A stretch of 32,492 nucleotides of DNA from Elysia marginata (GCA_019649035.1 BMAT01001508.1:566535-599026); one strand, 5' to 3'; counted from the stretch's first letter, positions 1 to 11,700 are shown. The notes: a model not told the origin generated them from the letters alone. A program made the numbers and translations.

Positions 1-97
1 CCGAGGCTGCATCTAGTATGCCACATATTGACTCACTTTAGGTTTAACCTTAGCTGCAGGTCTTACGCGTCAACTCCACATGTAGGACTCAGTTTAT

Positions 98-100
<3 letters not shown>

Positions 101-156
<56 letters not shown>
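101..156. repeat. (GTCT)n then (CT)n microsatellite
   Basis: Five GTCT units run directly into about 17 CT units. It is a pure polypyrimidine tract on the plus strand after the first units. No coding meaning. Confidence 0.95.
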
Positions 157-160
<4 letters not shown>

Positions 161-1002
161 ACTAATACTGAGAGGCCCAGATGTCTTTCATCTAATCCTC
201 CTGTTAAATCCTTTTATTTCTTTAAGCCTGTCTTTGCCGCAGGAGAACAGAAAAAGTAGAATCTGTTGCAGGAGTAAAGGAGTTAACTTTCAACACCTCA
301 GTAGCTCCTTTGAACGCTAAATCAAAAAACGTACTGTCTGAACCTTGAGGAGTTTCTCCGCGACTAGCCAGCCGCCAGAGGTCCAGTGATATTGAGATGA
401 TCTCCACCCAAGTTCAGTTTCGGCACGCAACAACAATATCAGTGCTCACAGACTGGTGAGACGTCTGGTTCTCTAACCATGTGTGAAAAACTTGGGCAAA
501 GCAACGTCAAAACAATAGACATTACTTTCTCTCTTCTTTTTCTCGATAAAATTACCATAGAAAACGACTTAAAGCACAGCAAAAGTTACAGAGAGACACT
601 TTCTCATGTTTCTTTTTTTTTCTGATGCGCTCTTCTATCTAGCTTTATGCCTATATATATTTATTCATCCATCTTCTTAAATTTCTATCAATCTATTTCG
701 ACGCAGCGAAATGTAAACATTGTAACAATATAATTAGCTCTCAACGATCTTCCTGCAAGTTAAGACAAGTGGCTGGTGAGAGGAAGCGTAGGCTAAAAAG
801 CTAAGATCGATGGCGGAGGTTTTTTAAAGGTTTTGATGAGACAAATTGTTCGATTCTGGTTCTTTTTCTTGGGCACGCAATGTGTGTCTTACATATTTTT
901 ATAACAAAAAAAACTTAGCTCTTCAATTTTCGAACGCTTGAGTCCCAATTTTTCATTATGGTTTCCACACGTACTCTTTAACCTTGAGTTATTTCACCCC
1001 CA

Positions 1003-1008
<6 letters not shown>
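157..1008. other. AT-rich unique stretch, no supported gene
   Basis: No known family is recognisable. A 61-codon open frame on the minus strand (222-407) has fairly protein-like composition, for instance SDSTFFDLAFKGATEV. It has no ATG, an in-frame stop just upstream and no convincing splice acceptor, so I do not call it a gene. The rest is AT-rich with short T runs. Confidence 0.6.
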
Positions 1009-1060
<52 letters not shown>

Positions 1061-1212
1061 ATCTCTCTCTCTCTCTTTCTCCCTCTCTCTCTCTTTCTCT
1101 ATCTCTCTCTTTTTCTCTCGCTCTGTGTCTGTCTCTATGTCTCTATGTTTGTCCCTCTCTCTGTATTGCTGTCTATATCTCTTATCATCTCTCTTTCTGT
1201 CTCCGTCTCTCA
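1009..1212. repeat. long (CT)n polypyrimidine microsatellite
   Basis: About 200 bp of almost uninterrupted CT dinucleotides. It opens with a pure block of about 44 bp and then decays into CTAT, CTTT and CTGT variants. Serine/leucine-repeat reading frames across it are artefacts of the repeat. Confidence 0.97.
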
Positions 1213-1911
1213 GTTTTTCCAGCTTTTTTTTTCTTTTTGTTGGCTGAAAAGTTTCTTTCGTTAATTTTTTTATCAAGCTATAGCTATGCCTTTTTATACA
1301 TTAAACCAATAAACATGCAAAACTAATGCCGCCCTGACTATAATGACGGGATCATGAAGACTCTACTTGGTTTAAAGTTTTTATCCTCAGTATGTTAAGA
1401 AAACGGTTGCAACCAATAATAAACTAAACAAACTCCTACTTAATATCGAACTTAAAAACCTGCTTCTTAAAATATGAACATAATTATGTGACTCTCTCTA
1501 TACTTTATGACCGAAATAGTTCTTTGAGAGAAAGGCTTATTGGGACATTACCTACACAATGTTATGCAACTGTAAGTGGGTAACCCCGAAATATTTATCT
1601 TTAGCTCGTTAACTGTATGTATCGTTCTTAAAGGTACATACAGAGTAAAGCCAAGTTTCGGAAGCTAGAGTAGGAACGACCGCGCCTGAGCCCACTAACT
1701 ACGGCTCACTATGATCAAACCTTTAGACATCAGACAGATCATTATGACGTAAGGTAAATAGAATGTGATTGGCAATAAAGGAAATCGCCAGAAAACTCTA
1801 GAGGTAACAGCTAATAAAAAGCGAGACCTCTGGAATATAACAGGATCTATCTTAAGTCGGTTTTTTGAGAAAGATTGAGAGAGCGATTGTTGGGCGTAAC
1901 AAAATCGAATT
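1213..1911. other. AT-rich unique stretch, nothing recognised
   Basis: I see no coding segment, RNA gene or repeat of note. GC rises slightly near 1660-1710, without an open frame that looks coding. Confidence 0.6.
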
Positions 1912-2123
1912 TCAGTAGTGGTTGGGGGTCGAGCAGCTGGTGTCTAGAACAACCCAATAGCGCTCATCATTCGGATCAATGCACCAGCCTGCGCGAACCT
2001 CTCGAGAGACTTGGCCATAGTTTACCAGGAACATCTTAGTTCCTCGTGAGACTCGCCAGAACTGTTTCGACCTTAATTTACGAGTTGACTTATTGAAAAT
2101 TTTACACACGGTCAAGTCAATTA
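1912..2123 (-). CDS. candidate terminal exon of an unknown gene
   Basis: I do not recognise this protein. Read on the minus strand from a possible splice acceptor (AG at 2125-2124, with a CTAAC-like branch site about 10 nt before it), the frame stays open for 69 codons to a TGA at 1912. The segment is unusually rich in Trp, Arg, Cys and Tyr compared with the chance frames around it; examples are REVRAGWCIDPNDERYWVV and a cysteine followed by STPNHY at the end. There is no ATG near the open end, so if real it is an internal-start or last exon whose upstream exons lie to the right, none of which I could identify. The pyrimidine tract before the acceptor is weak and no AATAAA follows closely, so a chance open frame or a worn transposon fragment is equally possible. 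Confidence 0.25.
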
Positions 2124-2413
2124 CTGGATATGTTAGCTTTGTCTTTTAAAATTGCCGACTGCTTCCTGGGGTTTTTTGTGTGTTTAAAAAATCTAACTCA
2201 ATCAGTTGCAAAAATTTCACTTTTGTTTATCATTAATCCCCAGCAATACCTTTGCTTTATCAAATAAGATACACACAGAGAGAACAGACAACTGATCGTT
2301 GAAAAAACTTGGCTTTTAATAAATACCTTATAAAATGAGCTTTGTCTTGGTTAACTGTAATATCGGTATGAATCTTTTACGTATTTGACCTCATGTTGAC
2401 CTTCTCTTTCAAT

Positions 2414-2430
2414 TCTCTCTCCCTCCCCCA

Positions 2431-2481
<51 letters not shown>

Positions 2482-2493
2482 CTCTCTCTTTCT
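2414..2493. repeat. (C)n/(CT)n polypyrimidine microsatellite
   Basis: A C-rich block with CCCCCCCC runs into about 27 CT units with one CG interruption. Confidence 0.96.
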
Positions 2494-3307
2494 TATTTTT
2501 TAAAGCTTTTAGCTTAATTTTTTTTCTCTTGATCGTATAGTTTTCCTTTTGTCAATATCATTTTGATCAAAGCTTTTTTGTCTCTTTTCCAGAATTTGTT
2601 ATACAAAAAATGAGATTTGTTTCTTCTGAAAAGGAAATATTTTATATTTTAAGTTGAATGATTTTTTGTGCTTCATAAACGAATAAGTATTGGCTTGCTA
2701 CAGACACAGCTTCGAATCTTTAACATCTTTCCCAGAGTTGGTCTTGCGCTAGGCCTCACTTGTCTTCATTTATCACCTGCCAGAAACACCATTATGTTCA
2801 TCTGCAACAGCCAATCAGTGTCTTCCAACTGTGTCATGTGACCAGCCTCTCTGCGTTTTAACATCAATATGATGTATTTTGATATACATCTTAAACAGAA
2901 ATCAAATCGTTGAGGTCATAAATAATAAAGCATACCGAATTTGGCCAAAATAAAACCCAGGAAATTACTAGAAGCCCTAAGTGTTCCACAGAAATTGTAG
3001 AACTCCTTGTAGTTTTGGTGGTTTTGCTCTGTCCCAGCAACAAAGGCCAGACGGAGAAATAATTGATCTAGTCGGGTCACGAGGAGTGATTAAGACTTTG
3101 CGCAGTTCGTGTAGTTTTTGGTCAAAATCTCCATGATGTTGCAAAATGATAATAGGAACCAAAAAAAGTCGGTCCAGTGACTTCAACGGTTTTCTATCAA
3201 TCGTTGACTTCACAAAAACCACCCCAAAAAATTTCAATCTGCCTTTGTCACGTCTATAAAGCATGCCCAAGGGGTATATCTTAGAATTGAAAATTGTAGA
3301 CTTTCGG
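2494..3307. other. AT-rich stretch with one weak long ORF
   Basis: A 97-codon open frame lies on the minus strand (2977-3270, containing GDFDQKLHELRKVLITPRD). It has mixed composition but no motif, family resemblance or splice context I can support. Otherwise there is nothing recognisable. Confidence 0.5.
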
Positions 3308-3359
3308 TTTGTAATAAGTCATCATTATTAACTTTTGTAATAAGTCATCCTTATAAACT
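3308..3359 (+). repeat. two-copy 26-bp tandem duplication
   Basis: Two adjacent 26-bp units, both opening TTTGTAATAAGTCATC and ending in AACT, differ at a few bases near the end of the unit. This looks like a small slippage duplication. Confidence 0.85.
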
Positions 3360-5242
3360 AGTTCATAGTTTATCGGCTGTGAAAACTTGTATCCGTGGCT
3401 AAACCTAGATCTACCATAAGAAATACGCGAGCTTGATGTGGCATCACGGAGAAAGAAATACATGATAAAACTTTTTTATGATTAGATATGAGAACTTAAC
3501 AGCTTCAACCATTTCTTTTTCGACCACCAGAGACTGCTTGGCATTGAGTCATTGCTTTTAAAGGCCGTTTTGAAGACAACATGTCCCTGGAGGAAAAATC
3601 GTCTTTTTACCGGGAGTCCTCTCAATTAATCAGAGACTTCTAGAATGGGCCTATGCCATGATTTGCTGTACCAAAACTTAGTGTGAAGAAAAAGGCCATC
3701 AGAAAAACGCTTTTTTCTGTCGCTTTTTAAGTAAGACTACAGGTCAGCACAAACAAATACAAACTCTGCAGGTTATTTAAGTTTTTTACTCTGTAATGAT
3801 TTTACCAGGATCTGCCATAGTTTGATGATGGTCAATGTGATAGTGGAATGTTAGAGTTTTTCATTTTAATTTTCCTTCTTTCCTTTCTCTTTTGTTTTGT
3901 TTCTGCTCACAGGATTAGAAATAACTATACAGCTAATTCATAAGCCAAAGTTTTATTATCTTAATTTTTTTGAAGACCTGCCTTTTTAGCCGTCAATTTA
4001 AATTGTGCTGCGGTAGTGAAAAGTTGGTTAGTTTAATCAATACGAAACAAGACGCATAACATCATAAAAGACAAGACAAAAAGAGAGATTTTTAAGTTGA
4101 CAAGACGTGAGGAGAATCACCATAAGGCAGACGAAGACGGAACATAGAAAATTCTGATGATGATAGAATTTTGTGAAAGGGAGACACAGGCACACAAGCA
4201 GACAGTAAACAAAGGCAATCAGACAGATTGGCAGAGACAGGAGTAGGTAGAAGTAAAGGAATAGAACATTTGCCGAGTACAGAACCGTATTTTCAAGAAC
4301 TGTTTAAAAAGACCAATGAGAAAATGTTGATGTCAAAATATCGAAAGGTTTAATGGCAAAAAGATAACACAAAGAACCCCTTTTCTAATAAAACAAAAAT
4401 CAGCACCAATTTTTTTTCTATTATAATTTATAGTACTTGCAGTACGCTTAATTGAGTTGCGTCCACTTTAAAGTTTTAGACGCTAGTTCTACAGATGGAA
4501 TGCATCTTTAATTCGTTGTATATTGTTTGATTACAGTTTCGGTGATTTGTTTTCTTTGTCTCTAGCACTGGGGATCACTGAGACTAAAAGAGAGAATCAA
4601 CGCGAGGAATAGGGAGAGGGTGGGATATAGGATAAAGAAAAAGTATTATACCAGCGATCTGTTGAAAATGGCGTCAAGAAGAGGGGTTCGTGTGTCGCTC
4701 CAAGGTCGTTTCACTAATGTGACCCAGGGAGTCAGGTTAGAGCTAGGTTTGGCGTCAACCGAATACTCTGCTCTGCCCACCTTTCTCCTCCTCAGGTTTA
4801 AAGTTCTTGCCTGTTTTCTCTGTTCCATATCAATCCTCTCCCTTGTTCTAATTGCAATTAGGCTACCCTATATGTTCTCTTGTGTGGAACTCCGAGAATC
4901 GTGGTCTCTATCTCCTGCTCACAAAATGTATTAAAACCTAAGCTTCTTCGCTCTCTCGGGGCTTATTATCTTATTCAAAATCAAATGTCCTCAAATGGTC
5001 CTACATTGCCGTGACTTGCTGAGATTTGGCAGCTATTCTTTGAGAGCCGTGTAACGACATCCCTAGTTCCGCTAGTCGGAAGTTCATCAGTCTTACCTTG
5101 AGAGGAAATATAAATACACAGGCTAATTGAATTCTGTGTCTGCTTCTAACATGTCTTTTAAATTGGGACGATTGAATTTTGGTTCACTGTTTTATAATTT
5201 TAGAACAGAAAATTGAGATGTCAATTCATGGATACCGTTTGG
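3360..5242. other. unique AT-rich stretch, no supported gene
   Basis: No family is recognised. At 4147-4172 there is a short hairpin (AAAATTCT, nine bases, AGAATTTT). Positions 4180-4260 are purine-rich with GACA/CAGA-like words. Around 4776-4794 a strong pyrimidine tract ends in CTCCTCAG and looks like a splice acceptor, but no coding exon follows it convincingly. An open frame at 4620-4934 (+) has no recognisable features. Confidence 0.5.
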
Positions 5243-5272
5243 TGTTTTGTTTATTTGTTTGTTTGTTTGTTT
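5243..5272. repeat. short (GTTT)n tract
   Basis: About seven GTTT/TTTG units with one TTAT interruption. Confidence 0.85.
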
Positions 5273-6118
5273 TATTTCTTTTCTTTTTGCTTCAAAACAT
5301 AATATGTAAAACATTAGTCGACAAATGCAGACCCTACCCTAATTCAAAAATGGCAACCTATGTTGTCTGATAGCATTACACATGTGTGCCTCTATATATC
5401 TTTAAAATACCTATTTATTAAACTTGACTGTTGACCCACCAATACAATGTTGTCAGTGGGCTTCTTTGGCTTTTCAAAAGGGTTTAAATGAAGGAAGTTG
5501 GCATATTATACTTTAGTTGAAATTGCATACGCAATCTTAAAAACACATAAATCTAGAAATTGAAAAAACTTATAATAAAGACACTTTTTTCAATAAAAAT
5601 ACATTTATATGAACCCTCTATTAGAGCCTTTCTCATATTAATTACATTTTAAAATGCCAACAACATGAAATTTGGTAAAACTTTTTTGAAAGTCACTCCT
5701 AAGTCCACTTCCTCTCTGCTTGACTTAAGTTTGCTGTAAATCTGCACAGAGCTGTAACTGTAAAGCATAAAGCGCTTAAATCGCGTTGTTAAAAAGACAC
5801 AAAGACTGCCAAAAAGTCTCAATCAATACCTGTAATTAATTTTCTTTGTCAGCTTATCCCATGATCTCATGACTCTGTTACTGTGGTTCCAAGCCAGTGA
5901 GTCTGTGTCGTGTGTCCAGCTTCTAGTTGACTTTCTCATGTTCTAGGACCTTCAATCTTTGTTTATTTCAAGATGTCTCTCAGGTCGTTCCGAAGTGATT
6001 CAAATTGTTCTATAGATTTACAGTAAATTTAGTTTTAGTTGTTTGAAATTCTGCATGGTGTCGGTGTATTTTTCTGTCTTCTAGTTTTTCATTTTCTAAT
6101 AAACTCTTATTCTTGTTA
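5273..6118. other. AT-rich stretch, nothing recognised
   Basis: No coding or structured RNA signal seen. Its last part lies just downstream (minus-strand sense) of the reverse-transcriptase remnant and may be part of that element, but I see no further domain. Confidence 0.5.
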
Positions 6119-6367
6119 TTACCTTCTCAAACCAAAAGCGTCGATTCTTTTAATCTTTTTACTAGGAGCCCACACTTCACAATCATAGATTTGAATGGAC
6201 ATGAGAAATACAGTGGCACTCAATACTGGCAAACGCAGTTTACATTTTGCTGATTTCAATCTTCTTATTTCTGTCGATTTAAAACTACCAACTCCCTCTC
6301 TTTTCTCTCTATATATTTTTGTTTTAGCGTCCTCTAGACATTTTTTGCCTAGAAAAATAGAATTCAT
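6119..6367 (-). pseudogene. LINE-like reverse transcriptase tail remnant
   Basis: The minus-strand frame of about 82 residues has the layout seen at the end of many non-LTR reverse transcriptases. A basic stretch (KSAKCKLRLPVLSATVFL) is followed by the hallmark motif, here YDCEVWAPSKKIKRIDAFGLRR. In intact elements this region reads roughly KxRLxxSxVxSxLLYGCExW followed by a basic helix ending AFxxRCLRRIL. That places it in the thumb/connection part after the polymerase active site. The catalytic YADD-type motif is not present upstream and the frame ends in a stop right after AFGLRR, where family members continue. It is therefore a short, dead fragment with no detectable 3' tail or target duplication. 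The clade (RTE, CR1, Jockey or I-like) cannot be told from this piece, and a chance resemblance is not excluded. Confidence 0.45.
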
Positions 6368-7206
6368 TGTTTGTAGTCCTTAATAACAATTTTAAATACA
6401 CAGTACTCTTGTTTGACTAAGTCGCTATACGACTAATGACTCTATATCACTTTTGATCTAGATTTCAATGACCGCAAAATGATTTTTTGAAGTAGTGATT
6501 TGACCCATAGCTAGACAACCCAGGCACATGTTTTGTTAACATTAGAAATGCGAGTAGTAAAAAATGTTCAACAAGACGCACTATCAGTTCATTTAAACAT
6601 TAAAAGCTATTTCATGTTAACTGCGCAGCAATGAAAGAGTAACTAATATTCTTTTAGGACGTGTTTCCATGTGACCTCATTAAAATAGGGTTGGGTCAAT
6701 GCTTGTCTAAGCAGTAATAATTTTAATACAAAACAAACAAATAGTCATTAATTATTTTCCTATATTCTCTCTCAGTTCCATTGACTTTATCTGCTGAAAC
6801 AGATCTCCCAATTGTCCCTAATGATACGTGTTCAGGCTTCTTTGCCAGGATAAATTGATTAAATAATTTCACGGAAGACAAATAAAAAAAAAACCGGCAT
6901 AATGTCACCATGAATTCCACGATATTTTGGCTAGGCAACATCTGATTTAAAGTTAAAAAAAAGTCATACTCTCAATTTATATCCAGTTAGCGAATAAACC
7001 TTAACGTTTTTGGTTGTTGTTTTTGGTATTGATTATGTTATTATGTAAGGCTTTTTTATGTTGCCGTTTTTTTACTTCATCTGTTAAGCAATTTTTTTCA
7101 CTTTTACATAGTATGGAAGGTTATCTGTGAAACTGTTATATTATCTAGCTTGTGCAGGTAACTTTCTGTTATTTTTCTCTCTCGGTTATTGCGATATCTT
7201 GTCAAC
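6368..7206. other. AT-rich stretch, nothing recognised
   Basis: No reverse-transcriptase motifs could be found upstream (minus sense) of the remnant. A minus-strand frame at 6723-6941 has no coding character. A possible splice acceptor (TTGTGCAG) ends at 7156, shortly before the frame at 7207. Confidence 0.5.
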
Positions 7207-7488
7207 ATGAATTTCTGGGACGGTGTTGCTGAGATCTATTGCTATGACATCAATCGTGAGAGGAGAGAGGGGCGTCAAGCGGAAATAACAAAAGATGAAC
7301 CCAGTTTCTATGGTTTTAAAGCAGGTACGATGACCGTTTCATTTCTGTTAACTGTAAATGAGGTCAAGACTTTGGAGTTTGAACTTCTTTTCAGCGCACA
7401 AGGAGACACTCTAACAGTTACTTCCAGTGAGCAAAGTGAGACAATTCAGCGATTGCTTGAAAGAATAGCCATAGCACGTATCTACTAG
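7207..7488 (+). CDS. 93-residue uncharacterised intronless ORF
   Basis: I do not recognise a family. From the ATG (A at -3, so a fair animal start context) the frame runs 93 codons to TAG. An in-frame TAA at 7159 limits any upstream extension. Composition is much more protein-like than neighbouring frames: balanced acidic and basic residues, alternating hydrophobic stretches that suggest beta strands (TMTVSFLLTVNEVKTLEFEL, LTVTSSEQSE), and a likely C-terminal helix (TIQRLLERIAIARIY). There is no signal peptide, membrane segment, cysteine pattern or zinc finger. Local GC is higher than in the flanks. A polyadenylation hexamer follows the stop by about 60 nt, and a possible acceptor at 7156 could splice a 5' untranslated exon. 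It may be a small single-coding-exon gene, a terminal exon or a fragment of an unknown element. Confidence 0.4.
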   Translation: MNFWDGVAEIYCYDINRERREGRQAEITKDEPSFYGFKAGTMTVSFLLTVNEVKTLEFELLFSAQGDTLTVTSSEQSETIQRLLERIAIARIY

Positions 7489-7547
7489 CTCCCGACTTTC
7501 ACATGGTTATATCAGGTTTTTACTACTGAGACATGTTATACCTTCAC

Positions 7548-7553
7548 AATAAA
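7548..7553 (+). promoter_or_regulatory. polyadenylation hexamer AATAAA
   Basis: A canonical AATAAA lies 60 nt after the stop of the 7207-7488 frame, at a plausible distance for its 3' end. In AT-rich DNA such hexamers also occur by chance. Confidence 0.35.
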
Positions 7554-7684
7554 TTATTGGCAACCCGTCTTCCTTTCCGAATATCTGAAAAGGCTCTCTG
7601 AGTCAATGGTTCATGAACGAGTCTTCTGTGCTAATAATTTTTTTTTTACTCCTTCATAAAATCTTCAAATCCCAGCGAAATATT

Positions 7685-7734
7685 AACTCTTGTTTCACGG
7701 TTTTTCTATAACTCTTGTTTCACGGTTTTTCTAT
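7685..7734 (+). repeat. perfect two-copy 25-bp tandem duplication
   Basis: Two identical adjacent 25-bp units start AACTCTTGTTTCACGG and end TTTTTCTAT. Identity is complete, so the duplication is recent relative to the decay of nearby elements. Confidence 0.95.
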
Positions 7735-8250
7735 AATTAACTTAAAAAACTGTTTGATAATTTCTCATTAATTAGCCCTTTATGTATGGTATATACACTT
7801 TTATACTCTTTCACAAAACATCCAAATCCCTGCACAGTAGTTCTTGTTTTGTGATTTTGCTGGAGAGATTGTTGGCCATCGTTGTGACCGTAGCTCTGTT
7901 TTGATGGTCGGTTTGTCTATTTTGTTTTGAAACACGCATTGTTCGTTTTTCCTTTAAACTTTCAACCACATTTATCAATTGTTTAACTCTTTAAAACCTT
8001 GCTTATAAGACGTCCCAACATCTATCAATGACATGGTTCCCGTCATGAAAGGCAGGAATAAAACTATTTTATACTGAATCTCTATGCTCGATCCTGCAAC
8101 AAGATGGTTTTTAGAACGGGTTCTGTATTGCATGGTCACCATAATTGGTCTATCTGTATACTTTACTTACATTATGGTATGGGCATTCTTTCTGCATCCT
8201 CATTTTCTTTCATTTTTGTTTCTTTTTTTTACGAAAAATATAGGGAGTGC

Positions 8251-8252
<2 letters not shown>
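7735..8252. other. AT-rich stretch, nothing recognised
   Basis: No coding or RNA signal. The open frames that run into the following GA repeat are not supported. Confidence 0.55.

Positions 8253-8292
<40 letters not shown>
8253..8292. repeat. (GA)20 microsatellite
   Basis: About 20 uninterrupted GA units. This is one of the few tracts in the window with purines on the plus strand. Confidence 0.97.
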
Positions 8293-8296
<4 letters not shown>

Positions 8297-8635
8297 CTTA
8301 GGATAAGTCACAACACTTGGAGTATGTCTGCAAAGTAAATAGGATTCCCAAAACGGATGAATCTAAATCTGTAAGATTTAAACAAAATGTTAAAAAAGGA
8401 GACATCGTCTTTTTTATTCTGCCTTCTTTACTTACAAATCACGGAAGAAGGCAACAACATAAAGCCGAAATGTTTTTTATGTATAAAAATTTAGATTGTA
8501 TTGTTTTGTCTTGTTTTCCGGAGAAATAGGTTGTAAGTCTGCTTTTAATTACTGTTAAGACAGACAAGGAGAGATAGATCAAAATCTTCTCAATACTGGG
8601 ACATTGTCTTTAAAAAAGAAAAAGAATTGTGTACG

Positions 8636-8702
8636 TCTTGGCCCAGTTGGCAGATCATTGCACGCCAGGCATCTGTGGCAGGGTAAGCCAGCGTGTATAA
8701 TC
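8636..8702 (+). mobile_element. possible worn tRNA-like SINE head
   Basis: TGGCCCAGTTGG at 8640-8651 fits the RNA polymerase III A-box pattern TGGCNNAGTNGG. About 40 bp further on, GGCAGGGTAAGCCAGC could be a B box that has lost the TTC of GGGTTCAAGCC. No target duplication or body is visible, so this is tentative. Confidence 0.3.
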
Positions 8703-11700
8703 CAGACCTGACGCCTTTCCAACACAGCCATCAAAGCATCTTAGTGAACAGACTCTATAGAAACATCTTCCTTTCCTCTTATTTCTTTGCACATTTGAAC
8801 AACTCCAACTTCAATTACCTCATGAAAGTTTTATCCCGTTCACAAGTAGTCTTGGCTTCTTTTCTTGCAATACTCATGAAAATCAAGAAAGAATAAAACG
8901 AAAAGTTTGAAAAAAATTTTTTTTCTTGCCCTCATCAAACGATCATTGCTTGTATTTGTTTTGCTTTTTATTTATTTTTTTTTTGGGAGGGGGGTTGCTG
9001 TTGTGAGTTGTTGTTTTTTTCGTTACAATACAGACATGCAATGGCGCACAACTTATGTATAAAGCTGATGAAGCCTAGTCGTATTACCTTAAAAGCCAGA
9101 TAACGAAGAACGGTTCATTTTTTTTAAACCACGTTTGATAAGGTTGCAGGTGGCACCACAATTCTATCTTTCTAAAAGTCATCTAATACGTTTCGTGACA
9201 GCAATCCAGAGATAAATGAAACATTTGACATCACAATCTAAAATATTAAATATCTATACAGTGAATTAGCATTAAGTTTAAAAGATACATAAATCAAGAA
9301 AGACAAAGTGTATGGAAATACCAATCTGACATTCAGTTTTTTTTCATGCAAGCGAATGTAACCTGACATCCTAATCAGAGGCCAAAATTGAAAGACAGGT
9401 TTTATTTCGACGGTTTTCTTAATTTTTTTTTGAAAAATTCATAATGTTTGACATCTGATCATTTCAAATGTGTCAGGTCGTCAGTGGACCAGATCTGTCT
9501 GCCCTGTTAAAGATTAAAACTCTCCAAAGGATGATGGTAATTTTTTTAATTGTTATTTTTCATATTATTTTAAAAATGTCATGAAGAAAGTCCTCAATCG
9601 GTCAAATGATTCAATTTCCTATCTCAGAAATCGTGATGTCTTTAAAGGTTTAAAATTTCCATTAAATATTTTTTTTAAATGTAGTTTAAAACATCTTGAA
9701 ATAATGAAACAAGGAATCAGAATAAATTCTCCAGCAAAATAAGTTTTTTCTTCGGAAATCCAGAGACCTGAAAAGGTAATAAAATGTCCATCGATTATTA
9801 AATTGTTATCATAGTGAACATAAAATCGTCAAGGAGGTCTTGAAGTCAAAGAGAAAGTGGGCTTAATATGATTCATTGTTTACTCGTAGTGTTCTTGTGA
9901 ACGAATGTTGAATTAAACCAAAGGCAGTAATTATTTCTCTCAATTATTAAGTCTCCATTTTTTTTATATTCCCAGTTCAGAGAGTAAGTACCCTTTCTTT
10001 AAACTTGAAAGCAAGTTTTATTGTTAAGTGTCAGGTATGAAACAGGAAACTGTAACACTTCTAGTTTGTTTTTTGTTTTTTTTGTGCATTTAAAGTCTGC
10101 TTATAGCAGCAAAACTAAAACAAAACTAAAAGACTCCAAGCTGGTTCCCCGCCCACGCGTACAAATCAAACGGGCATTGGCGAAGTTCATTGGCGGTCAG
10201 TGAGCCCGGAAGTCATCCATCGTTGCCAGTAGAGGGAATGTGATTTCGGCCCCGAGTAGTGGCACTTTCCTGCAAGTAAACTCAAGTGAAATTATACAGC
10301 CCAAGTGCTGGCACATGTCGACCCCTGTGCTGGCTTATGTTTCGTTTAATTTCTAAGACCGAACTGAAAAAATGTGCGTCATTTGCGGTTCTTCTAGCAA
10401 AAAAATTATGAGAGATACTTATACATGTACAAAAATTACAGGTATTTTTACAACGTGAATATTAGTAAATTTTTAATAAGAGGCAACAGACACAAAACAG
10501 TTATAAGTAATATCCGTATGTGAAAGTCTTTATTAATGTAGGTTTCTCTTTATTAACAAGAGAGTCGCTATTCTTTTTGTACCGTAAATTTCATTACTTT
10601 ATCAACGTTTTCGTTGGTCAAAACACGGTACTCTGTGACCTCTGTCGGGTACAACAACATAAAACAGGCAGAACTGTGAAAGTAGGGATCAATTCCTTCT
10701 TTTGCGTAATCTTTTAATTAATTTAAATTTGCCTCAGCACGGCCTACTCGGGTGTCTTTTTATATCGCAACGCCAGGAAGATGGTGATTCGATTGAAACT
10801 TAAGAGGTCATCTAATTAAATTTTTGTTTATGTTACAATGTTACTACGCTGCATATTCTAAGGCATTTTATATTCTCTTCCATTCAATTTTTCTAGAAAT
10901 TTGTGTAGCGCTGCCAACACGTTTATAATTTATGTTCTAAGCGCTGTAAAACATGAAATATTAGAATACTAAAATTTAGCAATCTCTGAAAGGTATGATA
11001 AAGCTGAAAGGCTGGAAAACCTTGAAAGTTAAACGTATCATAATTAAATCAATTTAAAACAAACATTATTTAATCATACATATGGTGTTGCCATTCTCAT
11101 TCTTAATTCCATTGTATCAACGTTTGAAAGAAGAAACGGAATTCTGTATTAAGGTTACTTTGCCATACATGAAGCTCGTTAGGAAAGACTGTCAACTCAA
11201 GCATCTTCAAACTAATCGGATTGCTAAACAACCGCAACAGAGACTAACTAAGCTCTTTAGGTGAAATTCAATACTTACACTTCTCTGCCAGAGAGGTAGG
11301 TCATCGAAGCGGAAATTCCTGTCTCTTCATTATGAAATGTGAGGAGCAGGGAAGGACAGTCCGGCCTCCACTGCGATGATCAGTCTTGAGCTTTAAGGTC
11401 TGCTCTGGGGCTTTTTGTTGTAGGAGAAAAGGTAAAGAGTAGGTTGGATTATTATTTAAAACTGAATTTTACAAAGAGCTCTAACCTATGATTTTTACCA
11501 ATAAAGGTGGCATATAAAGCAACTAAAAAGCAGGAAGAGTGGCCGGGTACATGTGTAGGACTTTGACATTTTAAAGGAACCTTCAGACTCGGCTGCAGTT
11601 GTAAGCTGTGCCCTTGGGGTTCAAATTTACATAGTTTTTCTTTGCTTTTCTTAATTTTGTCTTGTAGTGTTGTTGTTTTTTTATCTAACACTTTTGTATA

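Noticed and set aside
222..407. 61-codon minus-strand frame with protein-like composition
   Set aside because: No ATG, stop close upstream, no splice signal and no family resemblance; kept only as a note.
938..1276. Open frames of Ser/Leu or Arg/Glu repeats
   Set aside because: They are translations of the CT microsatellite in different frames; no independent coding signal.
2977..3270. 97-codon minus-strand frame
   Set aside because: No recognised motif, no splice or polyadenylation context; a chance frame is likely in this length of DNA.
4776..4794. Strong splice-acceptor-like pyrimidine tract ending CAG
   Set aside because: No credible exon follows, and pyrimidine tracts are common in this window.
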